The notes under the pieces were generated by a model. That model searched no databases, was not told the origin of the DNA, and saw nothing but the letters and a program-made list of their open reading frames with translations. From contig NZ_CP045503.2 in NCBI RefSeq assembly GCF_007004545.3, forward strand, positions 3,690,102 through 3,754,101: 64,000 nt of DNA, written 5' to 3'. This stretch comes from Shewanella eurypsychrophilus. GTDB taxonomy: Bacteria; Pseudomonadota; Gammaproteobacteria; Enterobacterales; Shewanellaceae. Below, piece by piece: positions 27,932-37,686 of the stretch; positions within the stretch are counted from its first letter, which is position 1; each line of letters starts with the position of its first letter. The position numbers were made by a program, and so were the translations under genes.

Positions 27932-29598
27932 TAACCTGCAACCCTTATGACTTCTTCGATGGTTGTTTGGCCTAGTAATGCTTTATAGGTTCCATCTTCA
28001 AATAAGGTTCTAAAACCCTTTTTTGCATTATATTTTCTGGCAGAAGATAAGAAAGTATCATCTTTATCAAGCATGGCTATATGCTCATCGCATTCTAGAT
28101 ATTCGATGATAGCCATACGCCCTTTGTAACCTGAGCCGCCACAAGCCTCACAGCCAACAGCCGTTCTAAGTTCTGGACTGATCCCAAGCTGATTAATCAT
28201 GCTACTAAGGTTATATTTTTCAATCACAGCATTAGCATGGGACTCAGAAATCTTCTGACTACAGCTGCACAGTTTTCTGACCAGACGCTGTGCCACGATA
28301 GACACAACAGCCGCATTTAGCAGAAACTCTTCGACACCGAGATCCATCAATCGGGTAAACGCACTTGGGGCATCATTGGTATGCACTGTACTGAATACCA
28401 GGTGACCCGTTAGTGCAGATTGCAGGGCAATCGTTGCCGTCTCTTTATCACGAATTTCACCTAACATAATAACGTCGGGATCTTGTCTGACAATACTGCG
28501 TAATCCCGCAGCAAAATCAAAATCTATCTCAGGGTTAACTTGAACTTGATTGACACCATCCAACTGATATTCAACAGGATCTTCCAGTGATATGATTTTT
28601 ACGTCATCATTATTTAGTTCATTCAGTAATGTGTAAAGGGTCGTCGTTTTACCCGATCCCGTGGGACCTGTTATCAAGACTACACCTGCCGTACGCTTAA
28701 TATCCCGCTGAATAGCTTTTAAAACATCTTCTGATACACCTAAAACATCAATATCATATTTTATGGCGTCTTTTTTTAGTAAACGAAGTACCATGCTTTC
28801 GCCATCATTCAATGGTAATGCCGATACTCGGATATCAAGATCTATTCCTGAAATTCTTGCCTCTATCTTGCCATCCTGTGGACGTCTTTTTTCAGCAATA
28901 TCCATCCCAGATAAAATTTTAACTCTGGAAACGAGTGGCAGCTTTAATCGTTTTGGGACACGTTCTAGCTCAATCAGAACGCCATCAACGCGTAATCTAA
29001 TACGGTAAATATCATTTAATGGTTCGAAATGAATATCTGATGCACCTAACTTTAATGCTTTAGCTAGAATTGAATTAAACAGATTGACGGTTGGGGCTTC
29101 ACTGGCCATCTCTCGCAGTTTAGTTTCTTCGATGTCATCAAATTGAAGTAGATGGCTATCATCCGAATCAGTCATCTCATAAAGTTTTGACAGGATTTCA
29201 ATTTGTGCGTTGTTTGCTACAACAATATTATGTGCAAGCTTTAACTGGCTTACATGTTGTAATGCATCGATACAGAGTGGGTTGTCCGTAACAAAGACTA
29301 ACGCAGCGTCAATATGTAATGGGAACCAACGCAGATTGAGTAAGCGTTGAACATTCATAGTGTCATGATTACTGATCACATTCTCTTGCTGACACATCGC
29401 ATCTTCAAAAGCAGCATAGCCTAAAGTCAGCCTATATATCTCTGGCAAGGCTTCCTCTGCAAGGCTACCCAAGTGAATGAGTACCTGTTCTATTCTTCCG
29501 CCAAATTTTCGTTGATAAGACTTAGCTTTTTCAAGATCTGGAGTAGCTATGCCCATTTGAGATAGGGCATCATCTAAATTAAGGTGCTGATTCATCAT
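27931..29598 (-). CDS. gspE: T2SS assembly ATPase GspE
   Basis: Cytoplasmic hexameric ATPase that drives pseudopilus assembly. The 555-aa protein has N-terminal GspE/MshE-type domains (residues 1-150), Walker A GPTGSGKTTT at 311-320, an Asp box, Walker B around VIMLGEIRD and the His box. A C-terminal metal-site region has CSCS and CEAC pairs. The order G-E-F differs from the classical C-D-E-F-G order. It overlaps gspG by 4 bp. Confidence 0.93.
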   Translation of the reverse strand: MMNQHLNLDDALSQMGIATPDLEKAKSYQRKFGGRIEQVLIHLGSLAEEALPEIYRLTLGYAAFEDAMCQQENVISNHDTMNVQRLLNLRWFPLHIDAALVFVTDNPLCIDALQHVSQLKLAHNIVVANNAQIEILSKLYEMTDSDDSHLLQFDDIEETKLREMASEAPTVNLFNSILAKALKLGASDIHFEPLNDIYRIRLRVDGVLIELERVPKRLKLPLVSRVKILSGMDIAEKRRPQDGKIEARISGIDLDIRVSALPLNDGESMVLRLLKKDAIKYDIDVLGVSEDVLKAIQRDIKRTAGVVLITGPTGSGKTTTLYTLLNELNNDDVKIISLEDPVEYQLDGVNQVQVNPEIDFDFAAGLRSIVRQDPDVIMLGEIRDKETATIALQSALTGHLVFSTVHTNDAPSAFTRLMDLGVEEFLLNAAVVSIVAQRLVRKLCSCSQKISESHANAVIEKYNLSSMINQLGISPELRTAVGCEACGGSGYKGRMAIIEYLECDEHIAMLDKDDTFLSSARKYNAKKGFRTLFEDGTYKALLGQTTIEEVIRVAG

Positions 29599-30005
29599 TG
29601 GTAAATAATATCTTCGTCTTCGCCTTCGCCACCTGGCTTACCATCTCTACCGAGTGTTTTCAACGCATATGGATTGCCCTCGGTCCCAGGCGTACTATAT
29701 TCATAGCTATTGCCCCAAGGATCCATTGGGATATCACGCGGCAAATAAGGGCCATCCCAGCCTGAAGCTGTAGATTTACGTAGCTCCTCGAGAGCTGAAG
29801 GATAGTTACCAGTATCAAGTAAGTGTGTATCTAATGCAGTCGAAAGCATCTGCATTTGGGCCGCAGCCGTTTTTTGTTTAGATGAGCCAACTTTGGAAAA
29901 CATTGCAGGCGCCACAAGCGACATAAGCAAGCCCATAATAACAATAACAATTAACAGTTCGATTAAGGTAAAACCTAACGTTTTTTTCAACTTACTCACT
30001 TTCAT
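29595..30005 (-). CDS. gspG: T2SS major pseudopilin GspG
   Basis: Main subunit of the T2SS pseudopilus. The 136-aa protein has the leader MKVSKLKKTLG cleaved before FTLIELLIVIVIMGLL, with Glu at +5. The C-terminus carries the GspG-specific DPWGNSYEYSTPG segment and the calcium-binding GRDGKPGGEGEDED loop, which separates it from type IV pilins. It is the first gene of the T2SS block, 61 bp after wzz. Confidence 0.95.
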   Translation of the reverse strand: MKVSKLKKTLGFTLIELLIVIVIMGLLMSLVAPAMFSKVGSSKQKTAAAQMQMLSTALDTHLLDTGNYPSALEELRKSTASGWDGPYLPRDIPMDPWGNSYEYSTPGTEGNPYALKTLGRDGKPGGEGEDEDIIYQ

Positions 30006-30066
30006 CTAACTACCTTCTATTATCTGGATGAATCAAGTTAACTCACCATATTACAATTACATCACT

Positions 30067-31044
30067 CTAATGGTTGATTAGCTTTCTAACCATATAATTA
30101 CCTAAAATCAAAATAATACTGAATAAACCACCAAGAAAGACTGCGAGTATACAGATCAATGCACGCTTAGGTCCTACTTTTTCTTCTGGAATGACGGCCG
30201 GATCGATTGTCTTAAATGAAAATTCATCTTCAACCTCAGCAAGCATTAAATTTTTGGTTTGTTCTTCAATCAGTTGATAAAAAACAGTTTTCATCTCTGC
30301 AACCGAAGTCTTATCCAGTTGTTTATTTAAGTATTCAATATTATGGCTAGACTCATTGATAGATTTATTTTTCATCCACAAATTTAGATCTGCGACTAAT
30401 AATTGTGCCCATTGTTGAGCGACTATTGGCGAATGATGAATAATGGATAAAGTGACGAGCCCTGTTTCTTTCTCTTTATTGACAGTCATGATCTCAGTAA
30501 ATACTTTATAGGCTTCCCAGGCTGTAGGAACTATCGAAAAGCCTTCAGGAACGTCGCGTATCCATTTCTGATCTTGCTCATCATATAAAGATCCATCTAG
30601 AAATAATTTTCCACTATCCATATCCCAATGGTCACTTGCCATAAGTGGCACTAAAAGATCATGTTTGGTGATAAAATGATTGATAAACTGACGAGATTTT
30701 AAGGTAGCCAATACTAAAACGGTCTCATCAGCACCCGCCCCACCACCTATATTTATCCCTGCAAGGGAAGCGATCCCTCCAAATTGGGCTGCCATACCTG
30801 CCAAACCTGATTGACCATCCTTATTAGCAGAAGCCATGACAACTTCAGCCTTATAGGTATTAGGCTGAGAAAGGGCATAGAACACGCCAGAAACAGCAAA
30901 CAAAGCTGTCATCACTATGATGAGCCATTTACCTTTCCATAATGCTGTAAAAACTTCCTTCAAATCGACTTCATCGACAACTGGAGTTTGCGGAACTTGA
31001 TATGAATGAGTATTTGACATTGGATTAACATTGTTTGAATTCAT
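30067..31044 (-). CDS. wzz: Wzz-family chain-length regulator
   Basis: Inner-membrane polysaccharide co-polymerase that sets polymer chain length with Wzy. The 325-aa protein has the Wzz topology: TM1 at about 34-54 after an EVDLKEVFTALWKGKW segment, a large periplasmic coiled-coil domain, and TM2 at about 292-315 preceded by the PEEKVGPKRALI proline motif. No tyrosine-kinase domain is fused. It follows the WecA-like gene by 220 bp. Confidence 0.9.
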   Translation of the reverse strand: MNSNNVNPMSNTHSYQVPQTPVVDEVDLKEVFTALWKGKWLIIVMTALFAVSGVFYALSQPNTYKAEVVMASANKDGQSGLAGMAAQFGGIASLAGINIGGGAGADETVLVLATLKSRQFINHFITKHDLLVPLMASDHWDMDSGKLFLDGSLYDEQDQKWIRDVPEGFSIVPTAWEAYKVFTEIMTVNKEKETGLVTLSIIHHSPIVAQQWAQLLVADLNLWMKNKSINESSHNIEYLNKQLDKTSVAEMKTVFYQLIEEQTKNLMLAEVEDEFSFKTIDPAVIPEEKVGPKRALICILAVFLGGLFSIILILGNYMVRKLINH

Positions 31045-31264
31045 CTGTTCTCAATTAAACTTCACTAAAATGTAAACTAAAACCACATATCATTTAGTCG
31101 ACCTATCGGAAAATACTCCGCCAATTTAAAAGTGAACCAGATGGTTTATTTTAACCTAGTTACACTGGTCAACTTAAAGCTGCGAATCAACTAAATACAA
31201 TCTTGACACGATAAACTATCACTTAGGTATTGCCTATATTGACTCATGATAGTTTGTAGAAAAA

Positions 31265-32317
31265 CTAATTAAGAAATCGACTTCTGAATCGTGAAATAAT
31301 TTGCCATGCGTGCTGAATGGCATAACTGTACAGGGCAAAAATAATAACAAAACTGATGAACATAATGACTTCAGGAACTTGATAAAGTTCTGAAATGACA
31401 CCAATAAATGTCATAAAGCAGGCACAAAGACTGATAATGACTAAAGACTGTCCTGGGGTAAAGCCTGCTCGCATGAAAATATGATGAAGATGATCACGAT
31501 CGGGCTTAAAAGGAGAGTCTCCCTTATTTATCCGCCTAAACATAATGGCCGCCATATCCATTAATGGAATAGCAATCAAGTACAGTGCAGTAACAGGTCT
31601 GAATGCTTCGACACCCTCACTTACACCAATAACAAGCAACCAAACAACGGTTAAACCAATCAACATGCTACCCGCATCGCCCATAAAGACCTTTCTGAGT
31701 ATCTTAGTTGGCCAACCTAAATTAAACATTAAATAGGCGACTAAAGCTGCGATAAAGAGTAACGGCAATAGATACCATTCACTACCAACACCGCTAAGAA
31801 GAAACGCGAGTCCAGCGAAAGAGATAAGGCTGAGCATACCGGCGAGCCCGTCAATACCATCAACCATGTTAAAGGCATTAATTGCACCAATAACGGCAAT
31901 AACTGTAAAGAATACACCCACAACACCAAGGCTAATTAAGCCAAAGCCAAACAGATTGCCTAAGTCTTTAAGGTAAAACCCTGCACCAAATATCATCATG
32001 GAGGCAACGATAACCTGTGCTACGAGTCGATACCTTACTGGAATATCATATTTATCGTCTAATACCCCGATAAACAGCATTAACGATGCAGACACTAAGT
32101 AAATATTCAATGCCTGACTATTCGGAATAAATACCATACTCGTGGTGAGTACACTGAGGTAGATAGCAAAACCACCGATTAAGGGGACTCTACCCGAGTG
32201 TTGCTTTCTTCCTGCAGGAATATCGACTAGGCCAACTCTTTCAGCAATGGGGATCACCCAACGTATAGCCATGAATGAAACGATAAATGCGCAACTCAAG
32301 GGGATTATAAAATCCAT
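31265..32317 (-). CDS. wecA: WecA-like undecaprenyl-phosphate GlcNAc-1-phosphate transferase
   Basis: Initiates lipid-linked glycan synthesis by moving a HexNAc-1-P to undecaprenyl phosphate. The 350-aa protein has about eleven membrane segments and the family motifs: LDDKYD (86-91), NAFNMVDGIDGLAG (147-160), FMGDAGS and DRDHLHHIF. It is the only initiating transferase seen here, so it probably starts the polymer built by the 2.2-14.0 kb cluster. GlcNAc specificity is inferred. Confidence 0.88.
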   Translation of the reverse strand: MDFIIPLSCAFIVSFMAIRWVIPIAERVGLVDIPAGRKQHSGRVPLIGGFAIYLSVLTTSMVFIPNSQALNIYLVSASLMLFIGVLDDKYDIPVRYRLVAQVIVASMMIFGAGFYLKDLGNLFGFGLISLGVVGVFFTVIAVIGAINAFNMVDGIDGLAGMLSLISFAGLAFLLSGVGSEWYLLPLLFIAALVAYLMFNLGWPTKILRKVFMGDAGSMLIGLTVVWLLVIGVSEGVEAFRPVTALYLIAIPLMDMAAIMFRRINKGDSPFKPDRDHLHHIFMRAGFTPGQSLVIISLCACFMTFIGVISELYQVPEVIMFISFVIIFALYSYAIQHAWQIISRFRSRFLN

Positions 32318-32365
32318 GATTGCTTTCCTATTTACTTATAAATGATCAAACTTGAAAAACGTACA

Positions 32366-32448
32366 AAGTTCGCACTGCTTAATGATTTAAACAGTGCGAA
32401 CTTCTGCACAACATGTTTGTGGACTAGCAAACCTAAATTGGTTTGCTA
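32366..32448 (-). other. Two strong hairpins between the Wza-like and WecA-like genes
   Basis: A perfect 9-bp inverted repeat, TAGCAAACC / GGTTTGCTA (32425-32448, 6-nt loop), is followed in minus-strand reading by a perfect 12-bp repeat, AAGTTCGCACTG / CAGTGCGAACTT (32366-32403), and then a loose T-rich run. They could attenuate transcription or protect mRNA ends inside the operon. Confidence 0.7.
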
Positions 32449-32482
32449 TTATTTATCCCTATTTTTACAGCTAGTGCTTCTA

Positions 32483-35257
32483 TTAGATACCAGAAATAGA
32501 AGCGAATGCGACGGCTGTATTATAGATGATGCTAGTCACTTGGGTCCAAAGGGTTAAGTTATCTTTGTACTCAGTGTCAAGCGGTACAATGATCGTATCA
32601 CCAGGTTGTAATTTGTCTTCACTGCTAAACCACATAGAATGACTAGGTAGCATCACAGAGCCGTTGGCTTTAATGACATAAGTCCTGCCATCATCGGCTC
32701 GTTCTCTAACCCCACCAGACATATTTAGGTATTGGTCTAAGGTTAAGCCTTCTTTAAATCTATGAGTAGCAGCGTATTGTACCTCGCCCATCACTGCAAT
32801 TGTCTGCTTAGTCGATGGTACATAAAGCACATCTGAATCTTCAAGCTGTAAGTCAGCCTGCTCTATACCGATTGAAATCGCCGATAAATCTACCACTAAG
32901 CGACCGACGGCTTCAATGTTTTCTAGATCTGACAGCATCATCTGAACGTCGGCATAATTAACCACATCGCCATCTTTTGATACACCACGAGTGGCGATAT
33001 CACGACGAAGCTGGTCGGCTAATTTTTTTATCTCTAATTGTTCTTGCAGTCGTACAGACTCACGTACGAATACTGATGAAGGTAAATACGCATAATCAGT
33101 AAAGCCACCCGCACGCTCGACGACATCTTTCAGGCTTTCACCACGTCGAATGTTGTAAACACCAGGAAAACGAACTTCGCCGCGGATCTCCACCGATTTG
33201 TTTTCCTGCCATTCAGGCGTCGTCATAACGGTGAGAATATCTCGGCCTTGTAGTACCAGGTTTGCATTCAGTTCGCCATTAAGAGCCGGTAGTAACTCGA
33301 TGTTCTTATGGGTAATACTTGAACCATCTGCAAGCGTGTTAGTACGAGTCAGTTCAGCCCTTGAGGTATACGCCCCCTCTTTTAAGCCACCTGCAGCGGT
33401 GACGACTTCCGAGATACGCGCATTGACAGCGAGTGGATACATGCCTTCATGATAAACCTGCCCTTTAATCGCGACAACCTGAACGCTAGTACCCGAGCGG
33501 CTCTGATGGTTAAGTTTCATGATGATCGGGTAAAGCAATTCGCTTCGATTCATCAGTCCACTGAGTTGAATGAGCTCTGAGTCCTCAAAAAGATTGGCCA
33601 TCATACGATTAACTTCGCCTTTGATGGCTAAGGCTTCATCATCTTCGGCCTGCTCTTTTGCAACAACAACCCCGCCGAGTTGGCTACGGTCTCTTAGCTT
33701 TTGATTTTCTAGTTGCGAGAAACCTGCTTTAAACAGATCTTTAGATAATGAGTTATCTCCAACAAGTTGTACCACTTTCTCAACGCGCTCTCTAACCAGT
33801 GCATTGAGATCGAAACGATTCTGTGAGTCATCACTGAAGTTAAAAAACATCACTATGTCACGAGGACTTAACTCAAGATCACTTTTTAACTCTTTATTGA
33901 TTATCGACTTGGATGGTGAGAACTGATGAACTTCAATATCACCCTGTTTATTAATTTCTCGTACGATAATCGCATAATCAAGGTCGACTGACGGCGTTAA
34001 ATCGCCCCAGACTGAAGGAAGCAGATCACTAATTTTTTGCCCTTGATACCATTGATATTTACCAGGTCGAACAACGGCGCCTATGACTGTGATTGCATCT
34101 TCAAATTGCATCGATGCCGTTTTCACTTTAACGATATCACCAGATTTTGCTTTGGCTGCGCGCCCTTGCTCTGTGGTTAAGTCAACATTCTTTATCGATT
34201 TAAGCCCTTGAGCATTATATCTTTCAATACTGCTACTTTTAGGATAAGCCCCGCCAGTTAAGCCACCTGCCATGGCAATAACCTCACCCATGGACTCTTT
34301 GCCTACTAATTCATAGATAGCTGGACGTCGAACTTCACCGTCGACAGAAACTAAGCCACCAACCGATGGTATAAACACCACATCACCGGAGCGTAAACGC
34401 ATATCTTTTGAGGCGTCACCACGCATCAGTAGATCGTAAAGGTCTAATGTGGCTATTAGCTTGCCATTACGCTTAAGTTGAATATTTCTAAGAGAACCTA
34501 TTTCAGCAATACCACCAGCAACAAACAGTGCTTGAGTGATAGTGGAAAGGCTTGAAACAGTATATGAACCAGGTTTGTATGCATCACCTGCAACAAATAT
34601 GCGCATAGAGCGAAGCTCGCCCATGGTGATATTAGACTGTACGCCTATCATCTGCTGCTTAATACGGGCAGAGATTGTTTTGCGTAAGTCATCGAATTTC
34701 AAGCCTAATACTGAAATTGGGCCTAACTCAGGAAACTGAATAGTGCCATCTCGGCTAATGACTAAGTCATATTCTCTATTTTCTTTGCCGTAGAGTTGAA
34801 CTTTTATGTTGTCACCAGGGCCGACAAGGTATTCACCTGGAATAGGAATATCTGACACTGGCGCAAACGTTGTTGGTTCTCCGGCAAAAAGATCGTAACC
34901 ATAGGGTTGCAACTTTTTAGTATCTTTATCTTTTTGGTCTTTGAGGAATTGTGCCACCTCTTCAACTAAGATCTGCTGCTCTCGCATCTCCTTAGCTTTC
35001 TCATCTTCAACTTCTCTCGCATTGATAAACTGAAAATCACTAAAATCTTGCTGAGGGTTTTGAGCTCCCATTGTTGAGTCCAACATTGAGGGATCGAGAC
35101 CATACTGCTTTGCGACTCTTTCTTGTTCAGCCTTGGGCAGTTTTTTAAACTGCTCTATCATTTGTGGTGATGGAGTGACAGCAGCTTGTGCTGTCACACT
35201 TAATAAGCAAATTGCACCCAAACCCGCAATCATGAATTTTTTAAATTTCAATAACAC
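32483..35257 (-). CDS. Wza-like outer-membrane polysaccharide export protein (multi-SLBB)
   Basis: Outer-membrane export channel for surface polysaccharide. The start chosen is the GTG at 35257, with GGAG 8 nt upstream, giving 924 aa and a clean signal peptide ending TAQA. The only upstream alternative is a TTG at 35278. A Poly_export domain (about 150-230, GEYLVGPGDNIKVQLYG) is followed by several SLBB repeats (GEVRRPAIYELVG, GQVYHEGMYPLAV, GEVRFPGVYNIRRG and others). At more than twice the length of E. coli Wza, it belongs to the large multi-SLBB group. There is no lipobox. First gene of its operon. Confidence 0.9.
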   Translation of the reverse strand: MLLKFKKFMIAGLGAICLLSVTAQAAVTPSPQMIEQFKKLPKAEQERVAKQYGLDPSMLDSTMGAQNPQQDFSDFQFINAREVEDEKAKEMREQQILVEEVAQFLKDQKDKDTKKLQPYGYDLFAGEPTTFAPVSDIPIPGEYLVGPGDNIKVQLYGKENREYDLVISRDGTIQFPELGPISVLGLKFDDLRKTISARIKQQMIGVQSNITMGELRSMRIFVAGDAYKPGSYTVSSLSTITQALFVAGGIAEIGSLRNIQLKRNGKLIATLDLYDLLMRGDASKDMRLRSGDVVFIPSVGGLVSVDGEVRRPAIYELVGKESMGEVIAMAGGLTGGAYPKSSSIERYNAQGLKSIKNVDLTTEQGRAAKAKSGDIVKVKTASMQFEDAITVIGAVVRPGKYQWYQGQKISDLLPSVWGDLTPSVDLDYAIIVREINKQGDIEVHQFSPSKSIINKELKSDLELSPRDIVMFFNFSDDSQNRFDLNALVRERVEKVVQLVGDNSLSKDLFKAGFSQLENQKLRDRSQLGGVVVAKEQAEDDEALAIKGEVNRMMANLFEDSELIQLSGLMNRSELLYPIIMKLNHQSRSGTSVQVVAIKGQVYHEGMYPLAVNARISEVVTAAGGLKEGAYTSRAELTRTNTLADGSSITHKNIELLPALNGELNANLVLQGRDILTVMTTPEWQENKSVEIRGEVRFPGVYNIRRGESLKDVVERAGGFTDYAYLPSSVFVRESVRLQEQLEIKKLADQLRRDIATRGVSKDGDVVNYADVQMMLSDLENIEAVGRLVVDLSAISIGIEQADLQLEDSDVLYVPSTKQTIAVMGEVQYAATHRFKEGLTLDQYLNMSGGVRERADDGRTYVIKANGSVMLPSHSMWFSSEDKLQPGDTIIVPLDTEYKDNLTLWTQVTSIIYNTAVAFASISGI

Positions 35258-35432
35258 CTGCAAATCTCCAAGATTCAAGCAAAAGCACTAGTGTCGACTG
35301 ACATACCTAGTTTTAAAAATGAAAGACTAAAGAAAGAAATAGTCAGCTGTTGAAGCACGATAGAATACAGCCCAACTGGTATGGATCCTTCCAATGTTGA
35401 TTTGATCAACTTCCCTTCAAAAATCCCGAACA

Positions 35433-35438
35433 ATTATA
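35433..35438 (-). promoter_or_regulatory. Candidate -10 box of the Wza-like operon
   Basis: A perfect TATAAT on the minus strand, preceded by TGCG, about 175 bp before the start codon; the -35 region is weak. No ops/JUMPStart element was found in the leader. Confidence 0.4.
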
Positions 35439-35573
35439 CGCAATTAAAAAGCCCCGTACAGCATAAGATCGATAGTCGTTGAGGATGAAACAAACTGTTA
35501 ACCTAAAAAAGCTAATAATGCTTAATTTTTCTACTTATATAAAGCAGGAACAATGGCGTTGTCTATGAAAACA

Positions 35574-35680
35574 GAGATGATGGCTTCGCCTAGTAGAGCT
35601 GAGACGACGGTTTTTCCTGAACAGCGAGATGACGCTGCGCTGTTGTTCGAGCAAAGATGACGGCTTCGCCTAGTAGGAGC
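35574..35680 (+). repeat. Direct repeat preceding the first REP unit
   Basis: GATGATGGCTTCGCCTAGTA and GATGACGGCTTCGCCTAGTA (one mismatch) occur about 80 bp apart. Related GACGGCGTAGCC and GACGGCGTTGCC forms precede the REP units near 37671 and 37808, so the repeated unit may extend upstream of the REP itself. Confidence 0.6.
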
Positions 35681-35989
35681 GGCTTTAGCCGCGAATGGTT
35701 TGGTATTATTTCGTATATCGCTATAAGCTTCGGGGCTGAAGCCCCCTCCTACGGAATACAAATGCTCAAAGACGATACTGCGCTAATAAAGCTAAGAAGT
35801 GTTCCGCAAAAAACAAAGACGGCGGTGAAACCTGTAAAAGCGAAGACGACGCCGTGCTGATGAGACACAGACAGTAGATAAATGTGATAAATATATCTGA
35901 ACATTTTTGTAGGAGCGGCTTTAGCCGCGAATGAGTTAGATATTATTTGATGTATAGAGATAAGCTTCGGGGCTAAAGTGCCCTCCTAC
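35673..35989. repeat. Two BIME-like REP units upstream of the metallo-hydrolase gene
   Basis: Units at 35673-35752 and 35909-35989. Each begins GTAGGAGCGGCTTTAGCCGC and ends with an inverted partner (GCTTCGGGGCTGAAG, then CCCTCCTAC), about 80 bp in all, with a variable AT-rich middle. The remainder of the 839-bp spacer 35279-36117 shows no convincing gene. Confidence 0.85.
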
Positions 35990-36117
35990 ATGGGATCGAA
36001 AATCATCGTCTTCTCTGACTAAAAGGGATACATTGGCTTAGCTATACCTTGGTTTAGTTATTAATGTAAATAGCATAAACACAACACATAAATTGAATGT
36101 AATACAAGGAACGTATT

Positions 36118-37674
36118 ATGGCACGCAGATCTAAGGTTCAAATCATCCATCACGGGGCAGTTAACGGTGTAACTGGCTCATGTCATCAATTGGATATCAA
36201 TGCAAAGTCTTCTGTTTTAATTGATTGTGGGCTTTTTCAAGGCGCCGAAACCGCCGGGAGGACAAATGCACAACGGTTAGAGGTTGAGTTTGAACTTGCC
36301 CATATAACAGCACTGTTAGTGACTCACTGTCACATCGATCATGTTGGGCGTATTCCTTATCTACTCGCTGCGGGCTTTGATAAACCTATATATGCCACAA
36401 CGGCGACTGCGGCCCTACTCCCTATCGTCATCGCCGATGCCTTAAAGGTGGGGGTAACGAAGAATAAACGGCTTATCAATCTGTACCTCAAAAAGTTACA
36501 GCAGCTTATCATTCCAATTGACTATAACGTCTGGTTTCCTCTGCAAGTGACTGCTTGTCATTCACTAGCTGATTCAGATTCTGAGTCCGTGTCAAAATTA
36601 GAGTTAGTCAGTAGCCACTCACATGGCTCTCAATCACAGTTCAATTCATCACAGTTTAAGCATGCTAGGGCAAAATTCAGACCCGCGGGGCATATTTTAG
36701 GCTCTGCCTATATTGAAATTGAATTAAAAGGACTGATAAACCAACCCGAGAACGCCAGTACATCAAATCCCAAACCTCAATCTAAACTTATTAACACGCA
36801 TAGAGTCGTATTTTCTGGCGATCTTGGTGCGCCTTATACTCCTTTGCTGCCCAGTCCTAAGAGCCCATATCGAGCAGATACCTTAATCATTGAATCAACT
36901 TATGGCGATACAAACCATCAAGCACGTAAACAGCGCAGTCAAAGCTTACGTAAAGTGATTGAAAAATCCGTGTCTGATAATGGCGTAGTATTAATCCCAG
37001 CATTTAGTATTGGGCGAACACAAGAACTGCTGTATGAGCTAGAACAGATCATCCATCGGCAATCTAGTAGTCCTCTATGGCAGAACATTGAGATCATTGT
37101 AGACTCCCCCCTTGCGGCAACATTTACCGAACAGTATCAGTCTTTCAAACAGCTTTGGGACAGTGAGGCCAGAAAAGCCCTTAAGCAACATAGGCACCCT
37201 CTGGATTTTGAGCAGCTGTATACGGTGAACGATCACAAAGAACATCTGGCCACTATCGACTATTTAGCCAAGCGTAATAAACCTGCAATAATCATTGCCG
37301 CTAGCGGTATGTGTAGTGGTGGAAGGATAATGAACTATCTAGAGAGGTTTTTAGCTGAGCCTACTGCTGATGTAATTTTTGTCGGTTACCAGGCTAAAGG
37401 CACACCAGGCCGAGACATTCAACAATATGGCCCTGCGGGGGGATATGTTGATATCAATGGCAGCAGGATAGATATCAAAGCTGGCATACATACCATATCG
37501 GGCTACTCGGCTCACGCAGATCAAAACAACCTGATCAACTTTGTTAAACGAATGCAGCATAGGCCCAAGCACATTCGCATCGTTCATGGGGATCCTGAGG
37601 CTAAAGAAGCGTTAGCCAATAAATATAGGGAGTTATTGCCGGAGGCGGAGATAGAGATAGGAGGGCTGAGATGA
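36118..37674 (+). CDS. MBL-fold beta-CASP RNA hydrolase family protein
   Basis: Metallo-beta-lactamase/beta-CASP hydrolase similar to bacterial RNA-processing exonuclease/endonuclease homologues (YsH1/CPSF73-type). The 518-aa protein has the metal motif THCHIDHVGR (about residues 69-78), GHILGSAYIE, SGDLGAPYTPLL, the beta-CASP region with AFSIGRTQELLYEL, the ASGMCSGGRI segment and the C-terminal RMMBL part with SGYSAHADQ and VHGDPEA. A Ser/Gln-rich insertion at about 150-180 is unusual. The gene stands alone between two REP clusters. The substrate is not proven. Confidence 0.87.
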   Translation: MARRSKVQIIHHGAVNGVTGSCHQLDINAKSSVLIDCGLFQGAETAGRTNAQRLEVEFELAHITALLVTHCHIDHVGRIPYLLAAGFDKPIYATTATAALLPIVIADALKVGVTKNKRLINLYLKKLQQLIIPIDYNVWFPLQVTACHSLADSDSESVSKLELVSSHSHGSQSQFNSSQFKHARAKFRPAGHILGSAYIEIELKGLINQPENASTSNPKPQSKLINTHRVVFSGDLGAPYTPLLPSPKSPYRADTLIIESTYGDTNHQARKQRSQSLRKVIEKSVSDNGVVLIPAFSIGRTQELLYELEQIIHRQSSSPLWQNIEIIVDSPLAATFTEQYQSFKQLWDSEARKALKQHRHPLDFEQLYTVNDHKEHLATIDYLAKRNKPAIIIAASGMCSGGRIMNYLERFLAEPTADVIFVGYQAKGTPGRDIQQYGPAGGYVDINGSRIDIKAGIHTISGYSAHADQNNLINFVKRMQHRPKHIRIVHGDPEAKEALANKYRELLPEAEIEIGGLR

Positions 37675-37686
37675 CGGCGTAGCCTT

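Noticed and set aside
19914..30005. MSHA or other type IV pilus operon
   Set aside because: GspG has the calcium-loop C-terminus, five pseudopilins G to K are in T2SS order and GspK lacks Glu5; no pilT, mshA or mshQ-like genes are present.
35258..35460. RfaH ops/JUMPStart element upstream of the Wza-like gene
   Set aside because: No GGCGGTAG-type motif found on the minus strand of the leader.
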